Below, in pieces: positions 25,966 through 33,577 of a DNA stretch of 64,000 nucleotides; position 1 is the stretch's first letter; the number at the start of each line of letters is the position of its first letter. The stretch spans positions 124,001-188,000 of the forward strand of contig NZ_VBSL01000011.1 in NCBI RefSeq assembly GCF_006149005.1, given 5' to 3'. The position numbers and the translations under genes were made by a program. The notes under the pieces are model-generated. The model searched no databases and was not told the origin of the DNA. It was given only the letters and a program-made list of their open reading frames with translations. The DNA is from Larkinella sp. C7. Its GTDB lineage: Bacteria > Bacteroidota > Bacteroidia > Cytophagales > Spirosomataceae.

Positions 25966-26415
25966 TTAAGCCCGGACGGGTACTGCCTGTGCGTAAATGG
26001 GGGCTGAACCAACCACGGGCCGCGAAAAGGCATTCGACGCCCGACGGAGCATTGCCCGGATTTTCGCCTGCAATTCGAGCGGATTGAACGGTTTCGCCAT
26101 GCAATCATCAGCGCCATTTTCCAGACACCGAATGCGAAAGTTGCTGTCTTCAGACCCCGACAGGGCCAGAATCGGAAGCGAATGGTAGCGGCTGCTTTTC
26201 CGTACCAGTTGGATCAATTCCAAACCGTCGAACTTCGGCACTTTCAGGTCGGTGACAATAAAATCGGCAGAAAAGCCTTTTTCGAGCAGATTCATGGCTT
26301 CATTTCCGTTGGAGACCACAATCACATTGAACTCGGCGGCAAGCGTCTCCTGCAGGATACGAACCAGGAAACGGTTATTCTCTACAATCAACAGGTTTAT
26401 TTTTGGGACTTTCAT
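25966..26415 (-). CDS. Receiver-only response regulator
   Basis: 149 residues consisting of one CheY-like receiver domain (about 5-122) plus a short tail, with no output domain. The phosphoacceptor is Asp56 (IVTDLKVP), the switch Ser is in LALSGSED and the conserved Lys is Lys108 (MAKPFNPLE). The acidic Mg-binding pocket reads VENN instead of the usual VEDD, so one acidic residue is replaced by Asn, which may weaken phosphorylation. It resembles the receiver protein at 54809-55231 in size and in the segment KPFNPLE-KAKI-A-LRR. It may receive phosphate from the HPt protein near 55.9 kb (inference). A single gene on the minus strand, between two sugar genes. Confidence 0.88.
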   Translation of the reverse strand: MKVPKINLLIVENNRFLVRILQETLAAEFNVIVVSNGNEAMNLLEKGFSADFIVTDLKVPKFDGLELIQLVRKSSRYHSLPILALSGSEDSNFRIRCLENGADDCMAKPFNPLELQAKIRAMLRRASNAFSRPVVGSAPIYAQAVPVRA

Positions 26416-26691
26416 AGCAAGTTGTTGTTTGGTTCAAATCGAGATAATAAAAAATTACGCCAATGTTTCCATTCTAAGTAAAAACACTCACAATACACTT
26501 CACTTTTTACAAATTAACGGGCAAATATCGGATATAAAAGCAGCATCTTCAGAAGTTTGAAATCTAGTCATACTTGGCTATATCACAATTTAACAACCTG
26601 TTCTTTAGGCAATTAAATTATTTTTTCATTAAACCTTTTCCCTTCCGCCAGTGAATATTATCAAACACCGGGACAAATATAGAGTACCTAA

Positions 26692-26725
26692 TTTGAAGTC
26701 AAAACAAAATGTGTAATTATTTTTG
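26692..26725 (+). promoter_or_regulatory. Candidate promoter of the acyltransferase-Wzy operon
   Basis: TTTG and TATTTTTG separated by 22 bases fit the TTTG-N(17-23)-TAnnTTTG consensus. The leader would be about 200 bases long and would include the TTATCAGACA motif, so either the motif acts in RNA or another promoter lies nearer the gene. Confidence 0.35.
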
Positions 26726-26851
26726 CAATATGAGAAATTAATCGTGCTACTCATGTTCGAATTACCAGAAAACAAACCGAAGTGTGGCCATAGACCGGAA
26801 ATGTTACCGTATTTCTACTCTAGGTATCACCCATTATACAGAATACCCAAA

Positions 26852-26861
26852 TTATCAGACA
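26852..26861 (+). promoter_or_regulatory. TTATCAGACA motif, copy 2
   Basis: Exact 10-mer on the coding strand, 72 bases before the GTG start of the acyltransferase gene. It is followed by TTGGCACG, which resembles a sigma-54 -24 element, but the matching -12 GC is absent. Confidence 0.55.
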
Positions 26862-26933
26862 CACTTGGCACGATATGTGATTAGTATTCAAGGCTACTTC
26901 TGACAGATTATGACTGTTTTTCAACGGTAGCCC

Positions 26934-28130
26934 GTGAACACAACCGGCACAATGCGAGCAGTCTACTTTCCTAATTTAAACGGCTTACGATTCATCGCTG
27001 CTCTTTGGGTGATCATTCACCACATCGAACAAATCAAGCTCATTTTCAAAGTCGATAACTACTGGCATTTGCCGTTCGTCGATCTGATCGGGAAGCTGGG
27101 TGTCGTGCTGTTTTTTGTCTTGAGCGGTTTTCTGATCACCTACCTGCTTTTGCAGGAAAGAGCAGTTACGGGTACGATTGCGATCCGCCATTTTTACCTG
27201 CGACGGGTGCTCAGAATCTGGCCGCTGTATTACCTGATCGTGGTTTTAGGCTTGTTCGTGCTGCCCCACATCCCGTTTTTTGACATTCCGATTTATTCTG
27301 ATTTATTGCACAGAAGTTTCCTGGTCAAAGTCATCCTGTTCATTGTTATTCTGCCCAACCTGGTAGCCACGCCCGTACCCCACATCAACCAAACCTGGTC
27401 GATTGGAGTGGAGGAGCAATTCTACGCCTTCTGGCCTTTGCTGATGAAAAAGGTGGGCCATCCGCTGCGGGTGGCTGTGGGTACGATTGTAGTCTATCTG
27501 GTGATCAAGTTTGGCCTGGTCTATCTAACCTCCAGTGGCATTACCAATCAGGCAATCAGCTTTGTAGCAAAATTCTGGAACAGCTTTAACGTGGATTGCA
27601 TGGCAATTGGCGGTGTGATTGCCTGGGCACTTTTCTACCGCCGGGAAGGCATCCTCCGCGTTCTGTTCAACCGCTGGTTGCAAGCCGCCGTTTACTTGCT
27701 AACGGCTTTCATGATTGTTCGGGGGGTTGAAATCCCGTATCTGCACCAGGAAACGTATGCCTGTCTGTTTGCGGTGATCATCCTCAACCTGGCCGCCAAT
27801 AAACAGACACTCATCAAACTCGAACACCCGGTTTTACATTACCTCGGCAAGATTTCGTTCGGCATTTACATGTACCACATGATCGCGATTTTAATCGCTT
27901 TCAAACTGCTGCAACCCGTTTTTCCGGGCAACAACTGGCTGCTCTACAGTGCCAGCATTCTGCTGACCATTCTACTGGCTGCGGCCTCCTACGAATGGTT
28001 TGAACGTCGTTTTATCAAGGCTAAAATCAAATATTCCAAAGTCGTCAGTGGCGACAATATTGCCGAGCCGGTTGCCAATTCACCCGGCGCTACGGACGCC
28101 ATCCAACCGACCCTGACCAACACCAAATAA
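26934..28130 (+). CDS. Acyltransferase 3 (OafA-type) membrane O-acyltransferase
   Basis: 398 residues from GTG at 26934, or 392 from ATG at 26952. Ten or so membrane segments. The family signature is FPNLNGLRFIAALWVIIHH near the N-terminus, followed by GVVLFFVLSGFLITYLL and RHFYLRRVLRIWPLYY, with the later HINQTWSIGVEEQFYAFWPLL. These are the conserved His and Arg sites of acyltransferase 3 proteins, which transfer acetyl or other acyl groups to sugars from the cytoplasmic side. It probably decorates the exopolysaccharide. It is followed by the Wzy-like gene after 41 bases, so the two are co-transcribed. A second member of the family is at 39716-40840. Confidence 0.92.
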   Translation: MNTTGTMRAVYFPNLNGLRFIAALWVIIHHIEQIKLIFKVDNYWHLPFVDLIGKLGVVLFFVLSGFLITYLLLQERAVTGTIAIRHFYLRRVLRIWPLYYLIVVLGLFVLPHIPFFDIPIYSDLLHRSFLVKVILFIVILPNLVATPVPHINQTWSIGVEEQFYAFWPLLMKKVGHPLRVAVGTIVVYLVIKFGLVYLTSSGITNQAISFVAKFWNSFNVDCMAIGGVIAWALFYRREGILRVLFNRWLQAAVYLLTAFMIVRGVEIPYLHQETYACLFAVIILNLAANKQTLIKLEHPVLHYLGKISFGIYMYHMIAILIAFKLLQPVFPGNNWLLYSASILLTILLAAASYEWFERRFIKAKIKYSKVVSGDNIAEPVANSPGATDAIQPTLTNTK

Positions 28131-28171
28131 CCGTACCGGGAACGCCTTTCCGAGGGTTCCAATTCGCAAAA

Positions 28172-29605
28172 ATGGGCAATCAGACCGCTTCCTTATCGTA
28201 CGCTATACAGAAGAACTTCTGGTTATTCAGCCTGCTTGGAACGCTCATTGCCGTGGCTTCCGGTTTCCTAATTGCCAGACTAGGAATTCTTGGATCGGCG
28301 GCCATTATCATCCTACCGCTCGGGCTTCTTCTGGTGGGAGGTGTGCTGGCCGAACCCAAATTTGGTTTTCTGGTCTATGTGCAGCTCAGTTTTCTGGTCA
28401 ATGCCCTCGCCCGTTTTCTGCCCGTCAGCATTCCATTCGGGATGATCATCGACGGCATTCTCGGACTAACCGTGCTGAGTCTGATCGTGAACAACCGGCG
28501 ATTGTCGTGGAAACGGTTGCATCATCCGGCTTTTTACCTCGTCGGAATCTGGTTTTTTTACACGGTGCTGGAAATCTTTAATCCGGAATCGCCCTACCGG
28601 GCGGCCTGGTTTTTTCACGCCCGCTCCTTTTCCCTGCACTTTTTCATCGTCACCTGCACCATTCTGGTCATCGACCTGACGCGGGGCGATATCCTGATTA
28701 TTCTTCGAACCTGGCTTGTCTGGTCCTTTCTGGCGGCCCTCTGGGCGTTTAAACAGCAATACATTGGTCTGACAACCAACGAGATGATCTGGCTCAATTC
28801 GGGGGCGGCTTCGACTCACATCCTGTTTGGTCACCTGCGCAGTTTCTCGTTTTACACTGATGCCTCGCAGTTCGGTGCCGAGATGGCCGCCGTTTCGCTC
28901 CTTTGTTTTATCTGGAGCTTTGAATCCGAAACGTTACCGCGCAAGCTGGGGTACCTGTTCCTGTTGCTGGTCTATTTCTGGGGCTACGCCGTTTCGGGAA
29001 CGCGGAGTGCCCTTTTTGTGCTGATTGCCGGCTACGGCTTTTACTTATTCATGAAACGGGATCTATTTAAAATTGCCATTGGCATTTGCGTGGCGGCTCC
29101 CCTGCTTTTTGTTCTGAAATACACCAACGCCGGTAGCGGTAATTACCAGATTCAACGCATGCGAACGGCCCTCAACCCGCTGGAAGATCCGTCGTTTCTG
29201 CTGCGGTTGAAAAACCAGCAAAAGCTGGCTAACTACCTGAAAGACTTACCATTCGGGGCAGGCATTGGAACATCGCTCGATACGGGCCAGCGTTTTTCGC
29301 CCAACCACTGGGCCGCCCAGATTTCGCCGGACAGCTGGTATGTCGAGCTGTGGATCGAAACCGGCCGGGTGGGCATGGTTCTGTACATTATGATGCTGAT
29401 CGCGCTGATTTCGATTGGGGTCTACCGGGTCTGGCACCTGAAAGATCCGTGGCTCACCTCCACAATGCGGGGCCTGGTGGCGGTTTTTGTCGGCATTGCC
29501 GTCATGGGGTATTCCAACCCGGTTCTGGGTCAGTTCCCCACCAGTTCCATGCTGTTCATCAACGCACTGCTGTTTACCACCTGCAATCGGTGGGACCGGA
29601 GTTAG
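28172..29605 (+). CDS. O-antigen ligase/polymerase-like membrane protein (Wzy-type)
   Basis: 477 residues with about 12 membrane segments and one large periplasmic loop (about 310-395) containing LKNQQKLANYLKDLPFGAGIG and SPDSWYVELWIETGRVGM. The latter resembles the Wzy_C/O-antigen ligase loop, with the conserved aromatic-rich segment before a Gly-rich helix. The protein would polymerise lipid-linked repeat units at the periplasmic face of the inner membrane. The same window encodes a Wzx-like flippase, a Wzz-like co-polymerase and an initiating sugar transferase, so a Wzx/Wzy-dependent pathway is likely. Polymerase versus ligase cannot be decided from sequence. Confidence 0.82.
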   Translation: MGNQTASLSYAIQKNFWLFSLLGTLIAVASGFLIARLGILGSAAIIILPLGLLLVGGVLAEPKFGFLVYVQLSFLVNALARFLPVSIPFGMIIDGILGLTVLSLIVNNRRLSWKRLHHPAFYLVGIWFFYTVLEIFNPESPYRAAWFFHARSFSLHFFIVTCTILVIDLTRGDILIILRTWLVWSFLAALWAFKQQYIGLTTNEMIWLNSGAASTHILFGHLRSFSFYTDASQFGAEMAAVSLLCFIWSFESETLPRKLGYLFLLLVYFWGYAVSGTRSALFVLIAGYGFYLFMKRDLFKIAIGICVAAPLLFVLKYTNAGSGNYQIQRMRTALNPLEDPSFLLRLKNQQKLANYLKDLPFGAGIGTSLDTGQRFSPNHWAAQISPDSWYVELWIETGRVGMVLYIMMLIALISIGVYRVWHLKDPWLTSTMRGLVAVFVGIAVMGYSNPVLGQFPTSSMLFINALLFTTCNRWDRS

Positions 29606-29610
29606 GCGAA

Positions 29611-29715
29611 CCGTATTCGGTTTATGGTATTCGGCAACAGACGCATGATATCTGTCGGTTTTGTAACTGCGCTACCCAGCAGGCGTCAGCCACCGGATAC
29701 CGTAAACCGAATACT
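29611..29715. repeat. Inverted repeat upstream of the second GMC module
   Basis: Arms at 29611-29634 (CCGTATTCGGTTTATGG...) and 29693-29715 (CCGGATACCGTAAACCG...) are reverse complements at about 20 of 23 positions. The core ATAAACCGAATACCGTAAAC also occurs at 22081-22100, in front of the first GMC module. It lies directly after the Wzy-like gene and may end its transcript. Confidence 0.6.
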
Positions 29716-29764
29716 ATAAACTACTTAGAAACTAATAATAGTCTAATCTTTATCCTCAACCCGT

Positions 29765-30337
29765 ATGAAACGTCGCCAAGCCATTCTGGGAATCGCCCTT
29801 TTGGGAACTGGCAGTGTAATCGTGAATGGCTTCAAGTGGATTTCCTGGTACAAAAATCCCGATCTGGTGTTCATCCACAGCCAGAAAGAACTCCTGGCGG
29901 CTTTGGCTGAAACGATTATTCCGGCAACCGACACGCCGGGTGCCATTGCCGCCGGGGTACCCGATTTCATCCTGAAAATGGTGCTGGAAAACACGCTGAA
30001 GGTTTCCCAAAACCGCTTCATCGAAGGCCTGAAAGCCGTCGATCCTTACAGCATCAGCCGGTTTGGAAAACCGTACGTAAACTGTTCCCGGCAGGAGCAG
30101 AACGAGGTGATGCGGCATTTCGAAAGAGACGGAAAACCGTTTGAGGGAATTCCCGGAAAAGTGGAGCGGAAACTGATTGGCAATTCGTTTTTTACCACCC
30201 TGAAAGAATACACCTGCGTCGGGTATTACACGTCGATGACCGGCGCAACCCAGGGGCTGGCCTATGTTTTTACGCCAGGCCACTACACCGGTTGTATTCC
30301 GCTTTTTGCCGGACAAAAATCCTGGGCCATCCGCTAA
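29765..30337 (+). CDS. Gluconate 2-dehydrogenase subunit 3-family protein (GMC small subunit)
   Basis: 190 residues. The N-terminus KRRQAILGIALLGTGSVIV resembles a twin-arginine or membrane-anchored signal. The diagnostic segment is ELLAALAETIIPATDTPGAIAAGVPDFI, nearly the same as in the paralogue at 22114-22668, and the C-terminal half keeps the TCVGYYTSMTGATQGLAY...PGHYTGC pattern. It should escort the GMC large subunit encoded 13 bases downstream to the periplasm. This copy lies inside the exopolysaccharide region, after the Wzy-like gene, suggesting that the complex acts on a sugar related to the polymer, or arrived as a cassette. Confidence 0.88.
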   Translation: MKRRQAILGIALLGTGSVIVNGFKWISWYKNPDLVFIHSQKELLAALAETIIPATDTPGAIAAGVPDFILKMVLENTLKVSQNRFIEGLKAVDPYSISRFGKPYVNCSRQEQNEVMRHFERDGKPFEGIPGKVERKLIGNSFFTTLKEYTCVGYYTSMTGATQGLAYVFTPGHYTGCIPLFAGQKSWAIR

Positions 30338-30350
30338 CCACGACCTTTCC

Positions 30351-32066
30351 ATGACCCCCATTCCTGTTAAAAACAACGGAAAAGAATTGTATACCTTCGA
30401 TGCCATTGTCGTCGGCTCCGGCATCAGTGGTGGCTGGGCCGCCAAGGAACTCTGTGAGCAGGGCTTGAAAACGCTGGTGCTGGAACGGGGCCGGAATGTC
30501 GAGCACATTACCGACTACCCCACCTCCGAGAAAAACGCCTGGGAATTTCCCTACCGGCTTAGCACCGTGTTGCAGGACCGACGGCAAAGTCCGGTTCAAA
30601 GCAGTTGTCCGGTGTATAACGAAGCCACCAAACATTTTTTTGTCAACGACCAGGAACACCCCTACGTCCAGGAAAAGCCGTTCTCGTGGATCCGGGGCTA
30701 CCAGGTGGGCGGACGCTCGCTCACCTGGGCACGGCAATGCTACCGGCTCGGCGAACTGGATTTCGAAGCCAACGCCAAAGACGGCATTGCCGTCGACTGG
30801 CCCATCCGGTACAGGGAAATTGAACCCTGGTACGATTACGTCGAGAAATTTGTCGGCATCAGCGGTCAGGCCGAAGGGCTCCCCCATTTACCGGACAGCC
30901 AGTTTCTGCCCCCTATGGAGCTGAACTGCGTGGAAACCCACCTGAAACAGCAGATTAGCCGTCACTACAAAGACCGGATTCTTACCATTGGCCGGGTTGC
31001 GAACCTCACGCGCGGCTGGAATGGGCGTGGCCCCTGCCAGCACCGGAACCTGTGCAACCGGGGTTGCCCGTTCGGCGGGTATTTCAGCAGCAATTCGGGC
31101 ACATTGCCCGCAGCAGCCCATACGGGAAACCTGACGTTACGACCGGATTCCATTGTGGCCGAAGTGCTGTACGACGAACGCAAAAACCGGGCAACCGGCG
31201 TGCGGGTGATCGACGCCCACACGCACGAAGTGACCGATTATTTTGCCCGGATTATCTTCCTGAATGCGTCGACGATTGCCACATCCTCGATTTTGCTGAA
31301 CTCCGTCTCCAGCCGGTTTCCCAACGGCCTGGGCAATTCGAGCGATCAGGTCGGGCGGAATCTGATGGATCATTTCATGATGGGCGGAGCACAGGGCGAG
31401 TTTGAAGGCTTTCAGGATCAGTACTATAGCGGTCGGCGGCCCACTGGTTTCTACGTTCCCCGCTTCCGCAACATCAGCCCCGAAACCCGGAGCAAAGACT
31501 ACCTGCGCGGGTTTGGGTACCAGGGCCGGGGCGAACGGGCCGAGTGGGGTGAGTTATACCGGGGCACCAGCGGTTTTGGTGAATCGCTGAAAGCCACGCT
31601 CGCTGCACCCGGCCCCTGGAACGTGGTGATGGGGGCCTGGGGCGAGACCCTCCCCTACGACGACAACCGGGTGACCATTGACCCGGAAGAGCGCGACCAA
31701 TGGGGTTTGCCACTCGTGCGGGTCAATTTCAAGTACCGCGAAAACGAGATCAACATGCGCCCGGACATTAAAAACAGCGCGGCAGAAATGCTCGAAAAAG
31801 CCGGCTTCAAAAAGGTGGAAAAATTCTACTTCGACCAGCCACCGGGTTCGGCCATTCACGAAATGGGAACCGCCCGGATGGGCCGCGACCCCAAAACGTC
31901 GGTGCTCAACGCTTTCAACCAGATGCACGATGTCAAAAATGTGTATATTACCGACGGCAGTTGCATGACCTCGTCGGCCTGCCAGAATCCGTCGCTGACC
32001 TACATGGCGCTGACGGCCCGGGCCTGCGCCCATGCGGTTTCTGAACTGAAGAAATTAAATCTGTAG
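30351..32066 (+). CDS. GMC-family FAD-dependent sugar dehydrogenase with 3Fe-4S-type Cys motif
   Basis: 571 residues from the ATG at 30351, a paralogue of the protein at 22682-24394. It keeps the FAD motif IVVGSGISGGWAAKEL, the cluster motif CQHRNLCNRGC (Cys229, Cys235, Cys239), HEMGTARMG and NPSLTYMALTAR. The expected role is oxidation of a sugar hydroxyl with electrons passed through an iron-sulfur cluster to an unknown acceptor; no cytochrome c is encoded nearby. The stop codon touches the start codon of the GT14 glycosyltransferase gene (no spacer), so translation and expression of the two are probably linked. That neighbour is unusual for a sugar dehydrogenase. Confidence 0.92.
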   Translation: MTPIPVKNNGKELYTFDAIVVGSGISGGWAAKELCEQGLKTLVLERGRNVEHITDYPTSEKNAWEFPYRLSTVLQDRRQSPVQSSCPVYNEATKHFFVNDQEHPYVQEKPFSWIRGYQVGGRSLTWARQCYRLGELDFEANAKDGIAVDWPIRYREIEPWYDYVEKFVGISGQAEGLPHLPDSQFLPPMELNCVETHLKQQISRHYKDRILTIGRVANLTRGWNGRGPCQHRNLCNRGCPFGGYFSSNSGTLPAAAHTGNLTLRPDSIVAEVLYDERKNRATGVRVIDAHTHEVTDYFARIIFLNASTIATSSILLNSVSSRFPNGLGNSSDQVGRNLMDHFMMGGAQGEFEGFQDQYYSGRRPTGFYVPRFRNISPETRSKDYLRGFGYQGRGERAEWGELYRGTSGFGESLKATLAAPGPWNVVMGAWGETLPYDDNRVTIDPEERDQWGLPLVRVNFKYRENEINMRPDIKNSAAEMLEKAGFKKVEKFYFDQPPGSAIHEMGTARMGRDPKTSVLNAFNQMHDVKNVYITDGSCMTSSACQNPSLTYMALTARACAHAVSELKKLNL

Positions 32067-32933
32067 ATGATAGCGAACGACCGTCTGAAACTGGCCCATT
32101 TGATTCTGGCCCACGGACAACCCGAGCAACTCAGCCGCCTGATTCAGTCATTGCAGCACCCAAATGCGGATTTTTACATTCACATTGACGAAAAAACCGA
32201 TCTGACGCCGTTCCTGAAAATGCGGAAAAACCTGAACGTTTTCTTCATCCGAAAACGGGAAAAGGTGTTTTGGGGCGCCTACAGCATTGTTCAGGCCACG
32301 CTGAACGGGTTTGAAGAAATCGTTGCTTCCGGCATTCCGTATGCGTACATCAATCTGCTGAGTGGCCAGGATTATCCGCTCAGACCACCCGGTTTTATTC
32401 ATGATTTCCTGAAAGAAAACGCCGGAACGCAGTTCATGGAGTTTTTGTCGGTGGATTACGAATGGCACGAGGCTTTGCCCCGGGTGAAAAAATACCACCT
32501 CATCAATTATTCTTTTACCGGAAAATACGCGGTCGAAAAGCTGCTGAATGCGGTATTACCCAACCGGAAAGCACCGGAAAACCTAACCTTTGTGGGTCGT
32601 TCTCAATGGTTTACGATTACGTTAGGCGCGGTTCGCTACATTCTGCTCTACCTCCGCGAGCATCCGCAGGTCGTCCGCTTTTTTAAAATGACCTGGGGAG
32701 CCGACGAACTGATTTTTCAAACCATTCTGTATAATTCCGCTTTCAAACCGGCGATGCGCAACGAGAACCTGCGCTACATCGACTGGTCGGAAGGAAACGC
32801 GAGCCCGAAAACGCTGACGGTTGCGGATGAAACCGCCTTGCGGGACTCCGGGAAGCTCTTTGCGCGAAAATTCAACAGCACGACGGAGCCCGAAATCATG
32901 GACATTCTGGACGCTTCGTTCCTGAAACGCTGA
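32067..32933 (+). CDS. GT14-type (core-2/I-branching-like) glycosyltransferase
   Basis: 288 residues, cytoplasmic, no membrane segment. The family 14 fold is recognised from LAHLILAHGQPEQLSRLIQ, DFYIHIDEKTD, the segment VFWGAYSIVQATLNG, LLSGQDYPLRP and SQWFTITLGAVRYIL followed by TWGADELIFQTIL. Eukaryotic relatives add beta-1,6-linked GlcNAc or xylose; bacterial members act in surface polysaccharide synthesis. It begins directly at the GMC stop codon. It converges with the acyltransferase gene on the other strand, with only 5 bases between stop codons. Confidence 0.88.
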   Translation: MIANDRLKLAHLILAHGQPEQLSRLIQSLQHPNADFYIHIDEKTDLTPFLKMRKNLNVFFIRKREKVFWGAYSIVQATLNGFEEIVASGIPYAYINLLSGQDYPLRPPGFIHDFLKENAGTQFMEFLSVDYEWHEALPRVKKYHLINYSFTGKYAVEKLLNAVLPNRKAPENLTFVGRSQWFTITLGAVRYILLYLREHPQVVRFFKMTWGADELIFQTILYNSAFKPAMRNENLRYIDWSEGNASPKTLTVADETALRDSGKLFARKFNSTTEPEIMDILDASFLKR

Positions 32934-32938
32934 CATTT

Positions 32939-33559
32939 TCAGACCTGAACCGCCGGTTTTGTCCACGTTTTTTCGACCGGGTCATACTGCTTCAGCAAAC
33001 GGGCCGGGTTTCCGCCCACGACAGAATACGGCGGAACGTTTCGCGTCACGACACTCCCCCCTGCCACCACCGAATGCCGCCCGATGGTGACCCCCGCCGT
33101 AATGACGGCATTGGCACCAATCCAGCATTCTTCTTCAATCACAATTGGCCGGGTGACGACGGGTTGCTCCCGAATCGACCGGCTCACGTCTTCGTAGGAA
33201 TGGTTCAGGCCCGACAGTACGACGTGCTGGGCAATGATCACATCCGTCCCGATCGTCACCGGCCCAATCACCACCGACCCAATACCGACCGTACACCGAT
33301 CCCCAATCAAAACCGGTCCCACGCCGTTGTTGATCACACTGAACGCTTCGATCACACTGTTTGAACCCAGCGCGAAGGGGCTGAAAGGCAGCACATCGAG
33401 CCGCACCGACGAGCGGATCATCGACGTCCGGTGCCGTTTGTGAATGAACGGATTCACGAACCAGCTCACCCATCGCCGGGGCCGGGCCTCATGCCGGGGA
33501 ATCAACAGCCAGTGGATCAGGTGTTTTAGCCGGGGGTTGCGGTCAATGAACGCTTTCAT
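32939..33559 (-). CDS. Hexapeptide-repeat (left-handed beta-helix) acyltransferase
   Basis: 206 residues. Repeats of the [LIV]-G-x4 type run from about residue 78 to 185 (IGDRCTVGIGSVVIGPVTIG, WIGANAVITAGVTIG), with the catalytic-type His in SGLNHSYEDV and the closing VVGGNPARLLKQYD, all hallmarks of WcaF/maltose-O-acetyltransferase-like enzymes. It should transfer an acetyl group from acetyl-CoA to a sugar of the polysaccharide or its precursor. It follows the glycosyltransferase gene on the minus strand after 18 bases, so the two form an operon. Confidence 0.9.
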   Translation of the reverse strand: MKAFIDRNPRLKHLIHWLLIPRHEARPRRWVSWFVNPFIHKRHRTSMIRSSVRLDVLPFSPFALGSNSVIEAFSVINNGVGPVLIGDRCTVGIGSVVIGPVTIGTDVIIAQHVVLSGLNHSYEDVSRSIREQPVVTRPIVIEEECWIGANAVITAGVTIGRHSVVAGGSVVTRNVPPYSVVGGNPARLLKQYDPVEKTWTKPAVQV

Positions 33560-33577
33560 ACGGTTTTCAGAAACGAT

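Larger units (their letters stand above)
26416..26933. other. AT-rich intergenic region before the acyltransferase-Wzy operon
   Basis: 518 bases without a gene, between divergent transcription units. It contains TTTG (26692-26695), a 22-base spacer and TATTTTTG (26718-26725), a fair match to the Bacteroidota promoter on the plus strand, and a TTATCAGACA motif at 26852-26861. Confidence 0.45.

Noticed and set aside
26861-26880. Possible sigma-54 promoter (TTGGCACG) before the acyltransferase gene
   Set aside because: The -24 half fits, but the GC at -12 is absent and no such element follows the other TTATCAGACA copies.
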